Positions 17,789 to 25,746 of a stretch of 64,000 nt of DNA are shown piece by piece. This stretch comes from Acidicapsa acidisoli. Its GTDB lineage: Bacteria; Acidobacteriota; Terriglobia; Terriglobales; Acidobacteriaceae. A model generated the notes under the pieces. The model was not told where the DNA came from, did no database searches, and was given only the letters and a program-made list of their open reading frames with translations. The stretch lies in contig NZ_JAGSYI010000001.1 of the NCBI RefSeq assembly GCF_025685625.1, forward strand, positions 1,054,001 to 1,118,000, written 5' to 3'. Position numbers and translations under genes: made by a program. Positions within the stretch are counted from its first letter, which is position 1, and each line of letters begins with the position of its first letter.

Positions 17789-18960
17789 TTAGTGCTGAAT
17801 GGTCTGGCGATGTTGACGCATGCTTCCCTCCACGGCCGGAGTTAGATTTACAGCGCTCTGCGACATGAAACCATCAGTCAACGTCTTCAGGAATGCCACG
17901 ATATCGTCTTCGTCCGAATCGGACAGCCCTAGATTTCCGATAGTAGTGTCTTCGTTTGCTGTAACCTCTGCCTGAGGCTAGCAGGTCTTCTTTACATTCG
18001 GATCGTTGGCGGTCGGGCACTTAGCATCGCGAGTGTTATAGAAGTGCACAACTTCTTTCAGGCTCTTCAGGTATCCGTTATGCATATATGACTTTACGAA
18101 CCCGGGATAAGGCCTGAGATCGACATTACGCAGCGTGGGCACCTGCACTTTGCCGTCGAATTGCGGAGCTAGCTGTATCCAGGACTGGTCAGGAACCGGC
18201 GTTCCCTGCGATCCGCTCAGAAACGCTCCTACTCCCAGATCCACAAATGCCAGACCTTGGGGATTAGCAACGAAGCCATGCTGATCCGGCTTGTTTTCGT
18301 GGTAGAAGGGAAGGTCCAGATTTTTTGGCAGACCGAGATTTGATGAGGTGAAATCGGTGAATAGTGGCGCAGCGTCCGCCACCGTTCCGCCAGTAGCTCC
18401 GTTGGCATTTCCGCTCAGATGGCAGGTGTTGCACTGAGCGTGGCCATTGAATAATGCATAGCCATGCTGCTCCTGCGCGGTGAGCGTAGCCTGCCCTGCC
18501 AGAAAGGCATCGAATTTGGACGAAAAGGCATTAACGCCTGGTGAAGCCTCATACGCCGCGATGGCCAAGGCAAATTGATCGTAGACGGCATTTGCACGGT
18601 TTCTGTCCTCGGTGCTGAGGCTCAACTGCGGCCCTACACTATTCCTGCCGACCGGAGTGCTGCAGGTCTTTTCCGCATCCGCGGGCCATTGAATCGATTG
18701 CAGCGACGGCCCACACACCTTAACGAAGAGAGTGGCATAGTTTCCGCGCGATAACCGGTACGCCACGCAGGCAGTGTCCGGTAGACCCATTTCTACAGGA
18801 TTTGTTGGCGGCCCCTGGGACTGTTCCGCCGCGGCGCTCTGAAGCCTTGCTCCAGTAGCCCGCATATCCCAGAAATTTCCTCCGTAGAAGTCCTGCTGAG
18901 TGGCGTTGAAATGCAGGATGGGAGCCAAAGTTGCATAGCCATAGCTCTGCGGCTTACGGG
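17789..18960 (-). pseudogene. Di-haem cytochrome c peroxidase/MauG-like gene: 5' truncated and with an internal amber codon
   Basis: The minus strand encodes the C-terminal part of a cytochrome-c-peroxidase-type protein. Recognisable segments are QQDFYGGNFWDMRATG, a CNTCH haem-binding motif, VPTLRNVDLRPYPGFVKSYMHNG and LKEVVHFYNTRD. The frame stops at TAG (17978-17980) exactly where relatives have Trp (C-W-P); continuing past it restores the family ending (IGNLGLSDSDEDDIVAFLKTLTDG) to a TAA at 17789. The N-terminal domain with the first haem is missing: the reading frame begins where a kinase gene is cut, at about 18950-18964. The protein would have been periplasmic. Deletion plus nonsense mutation make function very unlikely. 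Confidence 0.85.
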
Positions 18961-19599
18961 GCCCGTGAGCATCTGGTATAAGGTGACACCCAGAGAATAG
19001 AGATCACTGCGGGTATCAATCGAGCGATTCATGCGGCCGGTTTGTTCAGGCGCCATATAGGCCAGGGTTCCGGCAATAATCTCCGGCGGCGCGGGTGGCT
19101 GACGTTCCTGCCTGAACTGAGACGCGATTCCGAAGCCGGTGAGCCACACTTTTCCGGCTTCATCGACAAACACGTTTTCAGGCTTGATGTCCTTGTGGAT
19201 TAGGCGTTGCCGATGGACTTGGCCGAGGGCTTTCGTCAAGCCAATGGCGACGCGCAGGAAGCGTGTCAAATCGAGTGCTTGCCCTTGGTTCTGCCCAAGA
19301 ATCTTATCCAGCGGCTCGCCGCCAGGGTCCTCAAGTATGAGGATCGTCCGCCCGTCGTGTCGAGTGAGCGCGAGAGGCTTAACTGCCCACGCGGAATCGA
19401 GTTCGGCCGCTAGTGAGAATTCATGCTCCAGCCGCCGAATAACCTCAGGCGACTGCTGTTCTGCGGCGAGTGCCACCACCAATATTGAAGATGGGTTGCC
19501 ATGCTGCTGGACGCGGTAAAGGGCGAATTCCGCGCCGTCCCTGAGGGGCACGAGCACGTACCCATAGGGTCCCGAGATGGAGGGAAGCCCCGTCGCCAT
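18793..19599 (-). pseudogene. Truncated Ser/Thr protein kinase (N-terminal domain of a kinase-AAA-sensor protein), fused out of frame to cytochrome DNA
   Basis: Residues 1-~212 are a eukaryotic-type kinase domain with HKDIKPENVFVD (catalytic loop), LTGFGIAS in place of DFG, GTLAYMAPEQTGRMNRSID (activation end) and SDLYSLGVTLYQMLTG. These match the N-terminus of very large hybrid proteins (kinase, AAA ATPase, GAF, histidine kinase). At about 18960 the sequence changes abruptly into the cytochrome gene read in a different frame, so the last ~56 codons are meaningless and the C-lobe, ATPase and sensor parts are lost. An ATG at 19599 is intact. The product, if made, would be an incomplete kinase. 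Confidence 0.82.
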
Positions 19600-20085
19600 G
19601 GCTGCACGTTTTCAGAATATTCCCTTTGGCGAGAGCTTAGTAGGACCTCAACATCGCCTCGGCGCAATTTCTTTTGACGCCCCATCTTGGCTGGTGCTCT
19701 CCGACTGCGGTCGATTGATCGACTAGTTCGGTTGGGTGGGATATCTAGCGCTGTGAGAACCGCGACAGTAGATCGCGGTTGATTTGGAATGGGATAGTAG
19801 TGGTCGCACCTGCCAAACAGAACGCACAAGCCGCTGTGATGTCGGTGGTTTCCTCTTCTCAAGTACAGTGACGGTATACCCGTCAGCTTTTCTCATTTAC
19901 AACAAACTGCTCTAAATTACGGTCGCTCAACTACTTGCGGTTACGCTCAATTACGCTGGCATTTTATTTATTATCATATACTTACAGAGATTTCCGGAAA
20001 CTCATAATCCGTAAATTACGCTCAATTACCCTTGACTACGGTCCATTACTCTAAACTTCGGCAACGCGAGGCCGGAGTCAAATAA
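19600..20085. other. AT-rich intergenic region with direct repeats and att-like core
   Basis: No gene is seen. From about 19915 to 20055 the sequence is AT-rich and built of imperfect repeats of the form TTACGCTCAATTAC (19941-19954 and 20016-20029), with weaker copies near 19926 and 20036. At 20000-20012 the 13-mer ACTCATAATCCGT repeats the anticodon arm of the tRNA at 17273. This looks like the edge of a former integrative element. Confidence 0.55.
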
Positions 20086-20159
20086 GGGCCCATAGCTCAA
20101 TGGGTTAGAGCAGAGCACTCATAATGCTTTGGTTCCAGGTTCGAGTCCTGATAGGCCCA
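20086..20159 (+). tRNA. Second tRNA with CAT anticodon, imperfectly paired
   Basis: A 74-nt cloverleaf with acceptor GGGCCCA/TAGGCCC (one C-A mismatch at 6-67), anticodon stem GAGCA/TGCTT around CTCATAA, and T arm CCAGG/CCTGA (one mismatch at the base). CAT is at 20120-20122. The D loop has one base more than in the tRNA at 17273. The 3' sequence after the discriminator base is CCG, so CCA is not encoded. The anticodon stem differs from the first copy by compensating changes, so it may still fold; the mismatches suggest weak selection or a transferred copy. Confidence 0.75.
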
Positions 20160-20516
20160 CCCGAAATCAGATTCTCAGCTAAAGGTACGCAGGCAGTACA
20201 TCGCAAAAATCGTCCAAGAGCCCTAAACACCTACTTCTTAGATCAGTTCTCGTCGGGCGAATAGAGCCTCTGTCGGTCAACACTGAACTCTCAATGAGCG
20301 CACTGGACTGAAGTCAAGAGTTGAGCCAAGGGTCACTTGTCCGGAATGCCGACTACACGGCCATGTGACCCGCTGACACTTGTCGCTGAGCGAGTTGACG
20401 ATTTTGTTGTAAGTTGAGATCATCGCGGGACTATCGCGGAAATTTTGCTCATATGACACCTAAACTGGCGAGATATTCATAGTGCCCGCTGGTGGGGTTG
20501 CGAGGCGTTTCAGGCT
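20160..20516. other. Intergenic stretch without genes
   Basis: No gene was found. It contains the 20-mer aaaggtaYgcaggcagtaca (20181-20200), shared with 42246-42265, and the first copy of a dispersed 21-bp motif (20338-20358). That motif sits inside the inverted repeat GGGTCAC/GTGACCC (20330-20336, 20365-20371). CACTTGTC is directly repeated at 20334-20341 and 20377-20384. Confidence 0.5.
20338..20358 (+). repeat. Dispersed 21-bp motif, copy 1
   Basis: Copy 1 of the pattern TGTCCGGA-N2-GCCGACTA plus a short tail. Copies 2 and 3 are at 24462 and 26138, in the same orientation, all in non-coding DNA of the accessory region. The pattern resembles a mobile-element end, but no element was identified. 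Confidence 0.6.
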
Positions 20517-21527
20517 TCACCATTCAACGGCGACCTTGCCGAAATAGACGCCACTGGCCTGGTAACGGAAGGCGTCGGCCAACTGATCGAGGGGGAAGCT
20601 GCTGTCCAGGACAGGGCGCATCCCCGACTGTTCGAGCGCAACGACATAATCCTGCTGCTGGCGCCTGCTGCCGACCATAAGTCCTTGCAGGCGGGCCTGC
20701 TTGGCCATCAGATCGACGGTCGGCACTTCACCTTGTAGCCCGGTCAGAACGCCTATTAACGAGATATGGCCCCCTACGCGCACCGCTGTGATGGATTGGG
20801 CAAGCGTGCCGGGCCCCCCGGCCTCAACGACATGATCTACGCCGCCTCCCGTGAGGTCTCGCACGCGCTTTCCCCAGTCCGGCATTTGGCGATAGTTGAT
20901 CACATGGTCGGCACCGAGGACGCGGACACGTTCCAGCTTCTCGTCAGAAGACGACGTGACGATAACCGCCGCACCCGTCATCTTCGCGATCTGCAACGCC
21001 GCGATGGAAACGCCGCCGGTACCCAGAACCAATACTGTGTCGCCGGTTTTGATTTGCCCATCGCAAACCAGAGCCCGCCAGGCGGTGACCCCAGCGGTGG
21101 TAATGGTTGCGGTCTCGGCGTGGCTCCAACCGCGTGGCGCGTGCGTGAAAGCCGTCGCCGCACGTACCGAAAAGTACGCGGCGAAGCCGTCGATGCCATC
21201 GCCTGGCGTGCCGGCGAGGTCGCCCACCGGTACCCTGGGCAGCCCATCCTGCCATTGAGGGAAGAAGCAGGAAACGACATGGTCGCCTGGCCGGAACTCC
21301 GCCACGCCTTCGCCCACGGCTTCGACCACACCGGCGCCGTCCGACATCAATACCCGACGGTCAGCGGTCGGGAGACTGCCATTGGCGACCAGCAGGTCGT
21401 GGTAGTTGAGCGATGTCGCGTGGAGCGCGATCCGGATCTGGCCCGGCCCCGGCTGACCAGGGTCCGGGATGTCGCGGACCTCGATCCGATCCAATCCGCC
21501 AGGCGCACGAAGGACTGCAGCTTTCAT
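20517..21527 (-). CDS. Zinc-independent MDR-family NAD(P)-dependent alcohol dehydrogenase / quinone oxidoreductase
   Basis: A 336-residue medium-chain reductase. The N-terminal GroES-like part (MKAAVLRAPGG; LNYHDLLVANG; GAGVVEAVGEGV; GDHVV) lacks the Cys and His zinc ligands of classic alcohol dehydrogenases. The cofactor fold has VLVLGTGGVSIAALQIAK at about residue 165. Relatives reduce quinones, enones or aldehydes with NADPH in the cytoplasm. Its ATG overlaps the stop of the upstream SRPBCC gene by one base (TAATG), so translation is probably coupled. It is the last gene of the operon divergent from the AraC regulator, which is its likely controller. Confidence 0.9.
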   Translation of the reverse strand: MKAAVLRAPGGLDRIEVRDIPDPGQPGPGQIRIALHATSLNYHDLLVANGSLPTADRRVLMSDGAGVVEAVGEGVAEFRPGDHVVSCFFPQWQDGLPRVPVGDLAGTPGDGIDGFAAYFSVRAATAFTHAPRGWSHAETATITTAGVTAWRALVCDGQIKTGDTVLVLGTGGVSIAALQIAKMTGAAVIVTSSSDEKLERVRVLGADHVINYRQMPDWGKRVRDLTGGGVDHVVEAGGPGTLAQSITAVRVGGHISLIGVLTGLQGEVPTVDLMAKQARLQGLMVGSRRQQQDYVVALEQSGMRPVLDSSFPLDQLADAFRYQASGVYFGKVAVEW

Positions 21528-22036
21528 TACGACCTCCCTTTCCGTGCCGCGGCGACCAGACCGTCGAGCCAGTCCTGATGACCGTTGATCATCACGTTGG
21601 GCTTCGTCTTGGCGAGTTCCTGGGCTGGTTTGCCCTTCTGGGATTCCTGCGTGAGGATGCGCACCCGCCCGCTTGGGAGATCCTCGATCAGCCAGGAGTG
21701 ATACACGTCGAAGCGTGTATCGCCTTCGCCGCCCCAGCCATGCCAGCCAACGCGCCCCGGCTTACCTTCGGCCGGTGGAACGTACTCCAAAACCTGCGCT
21801 TCCACCGGCAAACCGAAGGTCTCGAAGTAGAAACGCACGCCGTCCTCGAGCTCTGGCCCCTTGCCGTCATAGAAACGGATATTGGCTGAGTTCGAATAGT
21901 AGGTCGGCCAAAGCAAGGCCTTGCTGAGGAATGGCCAAATATCGCTACCGCTTAGTCCTGCAACAATAGCTTCGTTTGATGCGAAGTTGTCGGTGAAGCC
22001 AGGGATGTAATCCTCGGGCCAGAAAATCTCATTCAT
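21527..22036 (-). CDS. SRPBCC-fold (polyketide cyclase/START-like) protein
   Basis: A 169-residue soluble protein without a signal peptide. Residues about 25-165 fit the helix-grip SRPBCC fold: IWPFLSKALLWPTYYSNSAN, the central RFYFETFGLPVEAQVLEY, DVYHSWLIEDLPSGRVRILT and a long C-terminal helix. Members bind hydrophobic small molecules or catalyse cyclisation or hydrolysis on them. No specific ligand can be assigned. It is translationally coupled to the MDR dehydrogenase, which suggests both act on the same small organic compound. Confidence 0.75.
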   Translation of the reverse strand: MNEIFWPEDYIPGFTDNFASNEAIVAGLSGSDIWPFLSKALLWPTYYSNSANIRFYDGKGPELEDGVRFYFETFGLPVEAQVLEYVPPAEGKPGRVGWHGWGGEGDTRFDVYHSWLIEDLPSGRVRILTQESQKGKPAQELAKTKPNVMINGHQDWLDGLVAAARKGRS

Positions 22037-22210
22037 CTAAGTAGCTCCTTTCCCGGGCTGCACTGCTCCCGGGCGATGGTGTTCGATGGTCTTTCAGAGA
22101 GCGGCTGGTGACTACGTCAACGCACGCTGAGTTCAGGAAGGCGGATCGCTGGTCTGGGGCTCTGGAAGGGCGTGGCGGGATAAACGCCGCCGCAAGGTGT
22201 TTCGTACCCT

Positions 22211-22499
22211 TCAGACAGGCTCTTCCAGTACCAGAAAATTTGAATCCATCACCTCATCTCGCAGCGGAATCAGCGCCTGGTACCCGGGAGAACCGTGCCA
22301 AGCTTCAATCGCCGCAGCGTCTTTGAATCTCACGATCAAGCAGGAATCAGCGCTGAACCCGCCAACGAGCGATCGGGCCTTGCCGCGGGTGACAACGCTT
22401 CCCCCCTGACGCTCCTAAGGTTGGTCCAGCGGCTGACGAATACTCGGGAATGCGGTTGGCATTCTTTACCTTGGTAAATGCATTCAAATAAGCGGCCAC
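22211..22499 (-). pseudogene. DUF1330-family gene with a frameshift at a C6/G6 run
   Basis: From a GTG at 22499 (AGGAG just upstream) the frame reads AAYLNAFTKVKNANRIPEYS and SAAGPTLGASGG, typical of the DUF1330 dimeric alpha/beta-barrel family. It then breaks at the homopolymer 22401-22406. In the next frame the family sequence resumes (VVTRGKARSLVGGFSADS, IVRFKDAAAIEAWHGSPGYQ, FLVLEEPV) to a TGA at 22211. A one-base change in the run would restore a protein of about 95 residues. This is either a real inactivation, a phase-variable tract, or a sequencing error. It lies in the AraC-divergent operon. Confidence 0.8.
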
Positions 22500-22543
22500 A
22501 ATAATCTCCTGCTGGCTATGGTTGTGATGGCTTCGAAGTAGGC

Positions 22544-22840
22544 TTACTTTTCAAAGAACATGAAGAGCGGAACATCGTGATAGTAGTTCGGCACGTCGGC
22601 AGCGCCCGCCTGGCCTTCCGGGGAGGCCATGGCATCGATGGCAGCCTGAGTGCTGTCGAATGTGCCGGACCAGTACCAGAAGAATTCGCCGGCACCGCCG
22701 TCCACCGCACGGACAGGCCCATAGCAGTAGCTTCTAACTCCGGCCAGTTTGGTGGTCATCGGCCCGTGGACTTCGCGATAGTACTTCTCGAAATGCTTAG
22801 GATCGTTGGGTGTCTTGTAGAGAACGATGAGTTCGACCAT
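22544..22840 (-). CDS. EthD-family protein
   Basis: A 98-residue dimeric alpha/beta-barrel protein. VELIVLYKTPNDPKHFEKYY at the start and HGPMTTKLAG are characteristic of the EthD family, which was first seen in ether-degradation loci and is now known from many small-molecule oxidation operons. I chose ATG 22840 because AAGGAGAT lies a few bases upstream; a longer start at 22864 would overlap that site. Relatives of this size bind or handle small aromatic or ether-like compounds; no active-site residue is certain. It lies between the DUF1330 remnant and the 66-residue gene upstream. Confidence 0.85.
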   Translation of the reverse strand: MVELIVLYKTPNDPKHFEKYYREVHGPMTTKLAGVRSYCYGPVRAVDGGAGEFFWYWSGTFDSTQAAIDAMASPEGQAGAADVPNYYHDVPLFMFFEK

Positions 22841-22864
22841 TGGTATCTCCTTTTGGTTTGGCAT

Positions 22865-23065
22865 TCAGATAAGTTGAGCGACAATCGCATCGACAAACTG
22901 CGGGATGTCGTAAATAAAGCGGCCCGTGATTACGTTCCCGTCGATCACCACTGGCTGGTCCAACACGCCGGTGCCGATTTCGAAATACCCTAACGTGGTC
23001 TTTGGAATGCGGCGTTGTGCAACCTGCACCAAGTCTTGGATTGTGGCGAGTCGAGCCTTTGTCAT
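22865..23065 (-). CDS. Short protein of uncertain family
   Basis: A 66-residue reading frame on the operon strand, the first one after the divergent promoter region. The C-terminal segment (GVLDQPVVIDGNVITGRFIY, then DIPQFVDAIVAQL) faintly recalls the last strand and helix of DJ-1/PfpI proteins, but the catalytic Cys region is absent, so it would be a remnant of one. It ends one base before the longer EthD start. It may instead be a genuine small protein; the assignment is weak. Confidence 0.4.
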   Translation of the reverse strand: MTKARLATIQDLVQVAQRRIPKTTLGYFEIGTGVLDQPVVIDGNVITGRFIYDIPQFVDAIVAQLI

Positions 23066-23135
23066 GGGCCTAGATTAGAATTACTGGATGGGAGTCGCAT
23101 GTACGTCCGTGCAGTCTTTCTTGGATTTGGCTGCA

Positions 23136-23174
23136 CCGAAAGCCAGTGGCAAGGTTGCCAAAGCTGGCTTTCGG
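23136..23174. promoter_or_regulatory. Nested palindrome in the divergent AraC/operon promoter region
   Basis: Arms CCGAAAGCCAG and CTGGCTTTCGG (11 bp, perfect) enclose a second perfect palindrome TGGCAA-GG-TTGCCA. The site lies 61 bp before the AraC start and 71 bp before the first operon gene. It is a good candidate for an operator of the AraC regulator or another repressor. Confidence 0.65.
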
Positions 23175-23234
23175 CAATAGGGTGACCTATTCGCCAGAAC
23201 TGCAAAAAGGTGCGGCTCGAAGGATGTATCTGCT

Positions 23235-24188
23235 ATGGCAAGCCTGGCAGTCGCGACGCGGCGGACATATGTCGATCGGGAGTCTCTCCATCACGCCTTG
23301 ACTTCCGATCTGGTTGGCTGGACCGTTTCTGAAACGCGCGAGGCTCCTCTTCTCACGCACGTTGTGTCACATCGCCTGGGTGACATCCGCCTCGTCGAGC
23401 TATCCGGCAATCCGTTTGGAGCGGTACGCGGGCGCGCGGAGATATCGGGGGACGGCGACACGTACCTTGGAATCCTATATCAAAGATTCGGCTCGACCCT
23501 GTGTAGGAGAGGCGACCACCTCGTGATCGTCGGCCCCGGCGAAATCTGCGTCTGGCATAGTGGGCGCCCAGTTTCATTTGAGATGCCTGAAAAATTCGAG
23601 AAGCTGTGCATGATCGTCCCGATCGCGCGGTTTGAAAGCGTGTTGTACAACGCCGAGACCTACGAGGGCTTGCACTTGCCTGGTGGCAGCAACCTGGCCA
23701 CGCTTCTGGGTTCCTATTTGTCGACATTGACCGATAGCGTGATGACGCGGAACGATAGCACGCCTTTTGACGCCGTCGACGTAACGCTGGAACTGCTGGG
23801 AGCCGCATTCCGGGCACAGCGGCGATCGTCAACAATAGCGCCTCGCGATCAGCTATTTGCGCGCATCAGCGACGATATCGAAGCCCGCCTTGATGACGTC
23901 AATCTATCGCCGACGAGGATTGCCGAAGCTAATGGGATCTCGATTCGATATCTTTATACGCTGTTCAGCGAACAGGGCGAGACCGTATCAGGGTGGGTGC
24001 GAAGACGACGTCTCCTGCGTTGCCGAGCAGAGTTAGACGGAGCAGATACCGAGGCCTCCATAACCGAGATCGCCTATAGGTGGGGTTTCAATGATTCCGC
24101 CCATTTCAGCCGATTGTTCAAAGCCTCTTTCGGAATGTCGCCGACACAATATCGGTCTTCGCGACGGTTGGGTGCATCCGACAAGTAA
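23235..24188 (+). CDS. AraC-family transcriptional regulator
   Basis: A 317-residue cytoplasmic regulator. Residues about 20-190 form an AraC-binding-like sensor domain of the cupin type (PFGAVRGRAEIS; GDHLVIVGPGEICVWHSGRP). Residues about 210-310 contain two helix-turn-helix units ending in the family signature ITEIAYRWGFNDSAHFSRLF and FGMSPTQYR. AAGGA lies 10 bp before the ATG. It is divergent from the MDR/SRPBCC/EthD operon, 169 bp apart, which fits a local activator responding to an organic effector. This domain layout is typical of regulators of aromatic or xenobiotic oxidation. Confidence 0.92.
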   Translation: MASLAVATRRTYVDRESLHHALTSDLVGWTVSETREAPLLTHVVSHRLGDIRLVELSGNPFGAVRGRAEISGDGDTYLGILYQRFGSTLCRRGDHLVIVGPGEICVWHSGRPVSFEMPEKFEKLCMIVPIARFESVLYNAETYEGLHLPGGSNLATLLGSYLSTLTDSVMTRNDSTPFDAVDVTLELLGAAFRAQRRSSTIAPRDQLFARISDDIEARLDDVNLSPTRIAEANGISIRYLYTLFSEQGETVSGWVRRRRLLRCRAELDGADTEASITEIAYRWGFNDSAHFSRLFKASFGMSPTQYRSSRRLGASDK

Positions 24189-24549
24189 TTGCGTTCCCTG
24201 CGATTTTGTCAGCCAAAACTCACGAAGCGGTAACCGGCGGCGCCTCGTTGTTTACTATCCGGCCATGCGACTATCAGGGAGGTCCCGTTGGAGCCGGCGG
24301 CCCAAATGAGTGCACCCCCGCCTGGCTTCCCGATCAGTGGAAGATAGACAACCAGCGCAAATGCCGGCTCGGTAAGCTCACACCCCACCTGTGGTTCGTG
24401 TAGCGCTCACCGGGAAGTTGCCGTAAAATCGGCAAACCGGACATTGGGCCAAAACAGGTGCTGTCCGGATCGCCGACTATAAAACCGGAACTACGGCACG
24501 ACTGTTTCTGTCAGCGTTCGCACCCAAGTCTCAGTGACTCGCCGCGGCC
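24189..24549. other. Intergenic region without genes
   Basis: No gene is supported here. It contains copy 2 of the 21-bp motif at 24462-24482, preceded at 24438 by CCGGAC, which pairs with GTCCGG inside the motif. No promoter or terminator is clear. Confidence 0.45.
24462..24482 (+). repeat. Dispersed 21-bp motif, copy 2
   Basis: Pattern TGTCCGGA-N2-GCCGACTA with tail TAA. It is in the same orientation as the copies at 20338 and 26138 and about 70 bp beyond the end of the beta-lactamase-fold gene. Confidence 0.6.
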
Positions 24550-25746
24550 TCAAGACTTCCCAGCGTGGTCGCCATATTCCCAGTCATAAGGCTCGCCGAT
24601 GTCGCCGAGGATAAACCGCACCAACTCGACGAAGCCCGCTTCCGAGCGAACATCATTCGAAAGGATCAACACGCAGCGCTGACTGGCCTCGATACAGATC
24701 AGAGTATTCGCGGTCTGTCCATCATGGCCGCCCTTAAAGAAGCCGTGGCCCTGCGGGCCGTCAAATACAGTGACTCCCAGCCCCGAAGCCAGATCCTTGC
24801 GCTGTTCACTCACAGGCAAATCGGGCTGGAAGAGCGGGAACAGACCGGCAGTCGTGATATGCAAGCTTGGCTTTGTGATTTCGGCGCGCGAGGCCGGACT
24901 CAGGCCATCGCCGCTCACCAGTGCCGCGGCAAACTTTGACAGGTCTGAGATGGTGGTATTCATCGATCCCGCCACGCGCACCTTGCTGCGCTTCTCGTGG
25001 GGCTGCGGTTGGCCCTGATCGTTCCAGCCATCCGCCACGTTGGGGTCGGAACCGTTCTTCCACACAAGGCTTGTGCGGGGCATTCCCAGACGGTTGAAAT
25101 CTGCCTTGGCCAGATCGCCGACGTCCAGCCCCAACCCCTGCGCCGTTCTCCCGTGTTCAATCACGAACTGCAGCAGGATCATCCCTTCACCCGAATAGCT
25201 GAAACGAGTGCCGGGTTCGAAATGGATGCGCAGTTTCTGGTCGGGCTCAATAAACCAGAAGTTGCTGAAGCCGGTGGAATGAGTCAGGCACATACGCGGC
25301 GTGATCTTTTCCCAACGCGGATCGTCGGCCAGATCTTTATAGGGCCCGTACTTGTCTGGGAAAACGGTATCGGGGCCATAGCTCGGGAGCGCCTTTTCCA
25401 GGTAGTCTTTGAGCGGTGTGTCAAGTTTGAGCTTGCCCTGATCGACCAGTTGCATGACGGTGTAGGCAAACACTGTCTTGGTGAGAGAGGCGCCGTACAT
25501 GACCGTGTCCGTGGTCAACGGATCTCCTTTGGCGTTACGGATGCCGTAGGCGTCGACGTAGTCGACCTTGCCGTGATCGATGACTGCAACGGCCATACCG
25601 TTGGCGTGGGTGCGAGCCAGTATCTTGCTAACTTCGGCGTCGATGGCCGTGCGGTTGGGTATGGTTTGTGAAGCAGCCGTGATGGGAAGGCATATGGCAA
25701 CGAAAAGCGCTGTCAAAAGCGAAAAAGCATTTCTCCGTGCATTCAT
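24550..25746 (-). CDS. Secreted serine hydrolase, beta-lactamase/family VIII esterase fold
   Basis: A 398-residue protein with a signal peptide (ending AASQT). The catalytic SxxK is SLTK (Ser87, Lys90). The second motif is YSGEG, where the usual Tyr-x-Asn has Gly in place of Asn. The third motif region is GGHDGQTAN, taking the place of KTG with His. Such changes are common in esterases, peptidases and carboxypeptidases that share the class C beta-lactamase fold, so antibiotic hydrolysis should not be assumed. It is periplasmic and stands alone between two non-coding stretches in the accessory region. Confidence 0.88.
   Translation of the reverse strand: MNARRNAFSLLTALFVAICLPITAASQTIPNRTAIDAEVSKILARTHANGMAVAVIDHGKVDYVDAYGIRNAKGDPLTTDTVMYGASLTKTVFAYTVMQLVDQGKLKLDTPLKDYLEKALPSYGPDTVFPDKYGPYKDLADDPRWEKITPRMCLTHSTGFSNFWFIEPDQKLRIHFEPGTRFSYSGEGMILLQFVIEHGRTAQGLGLDVGDLAKADFNRLGMPRTSLVWKNGSDPNVADGWNDQGQPQPHEKRSKVRVAGSMNTTISDLSKFAAALVSGDGLSPASRAEITKPSLHITTAGLFPLFQPDLPVSEQRKDLASGLGVTVFDGPQGHGFFKGGHDGQTANTLICIEASQRCVLILSNDVRSEAGFVELVRFILGDIGEPYDWEYGDHAGKS

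Noticed and set aside
24550-25746. Calling the serine hydrolase an antibiotic-resistance beta-lactamase
   Set aside because: The SxxK motif is present, but YxN reads YSG and KTG is replaced by a His-containing segment, which fits esterases or peptidases as well.
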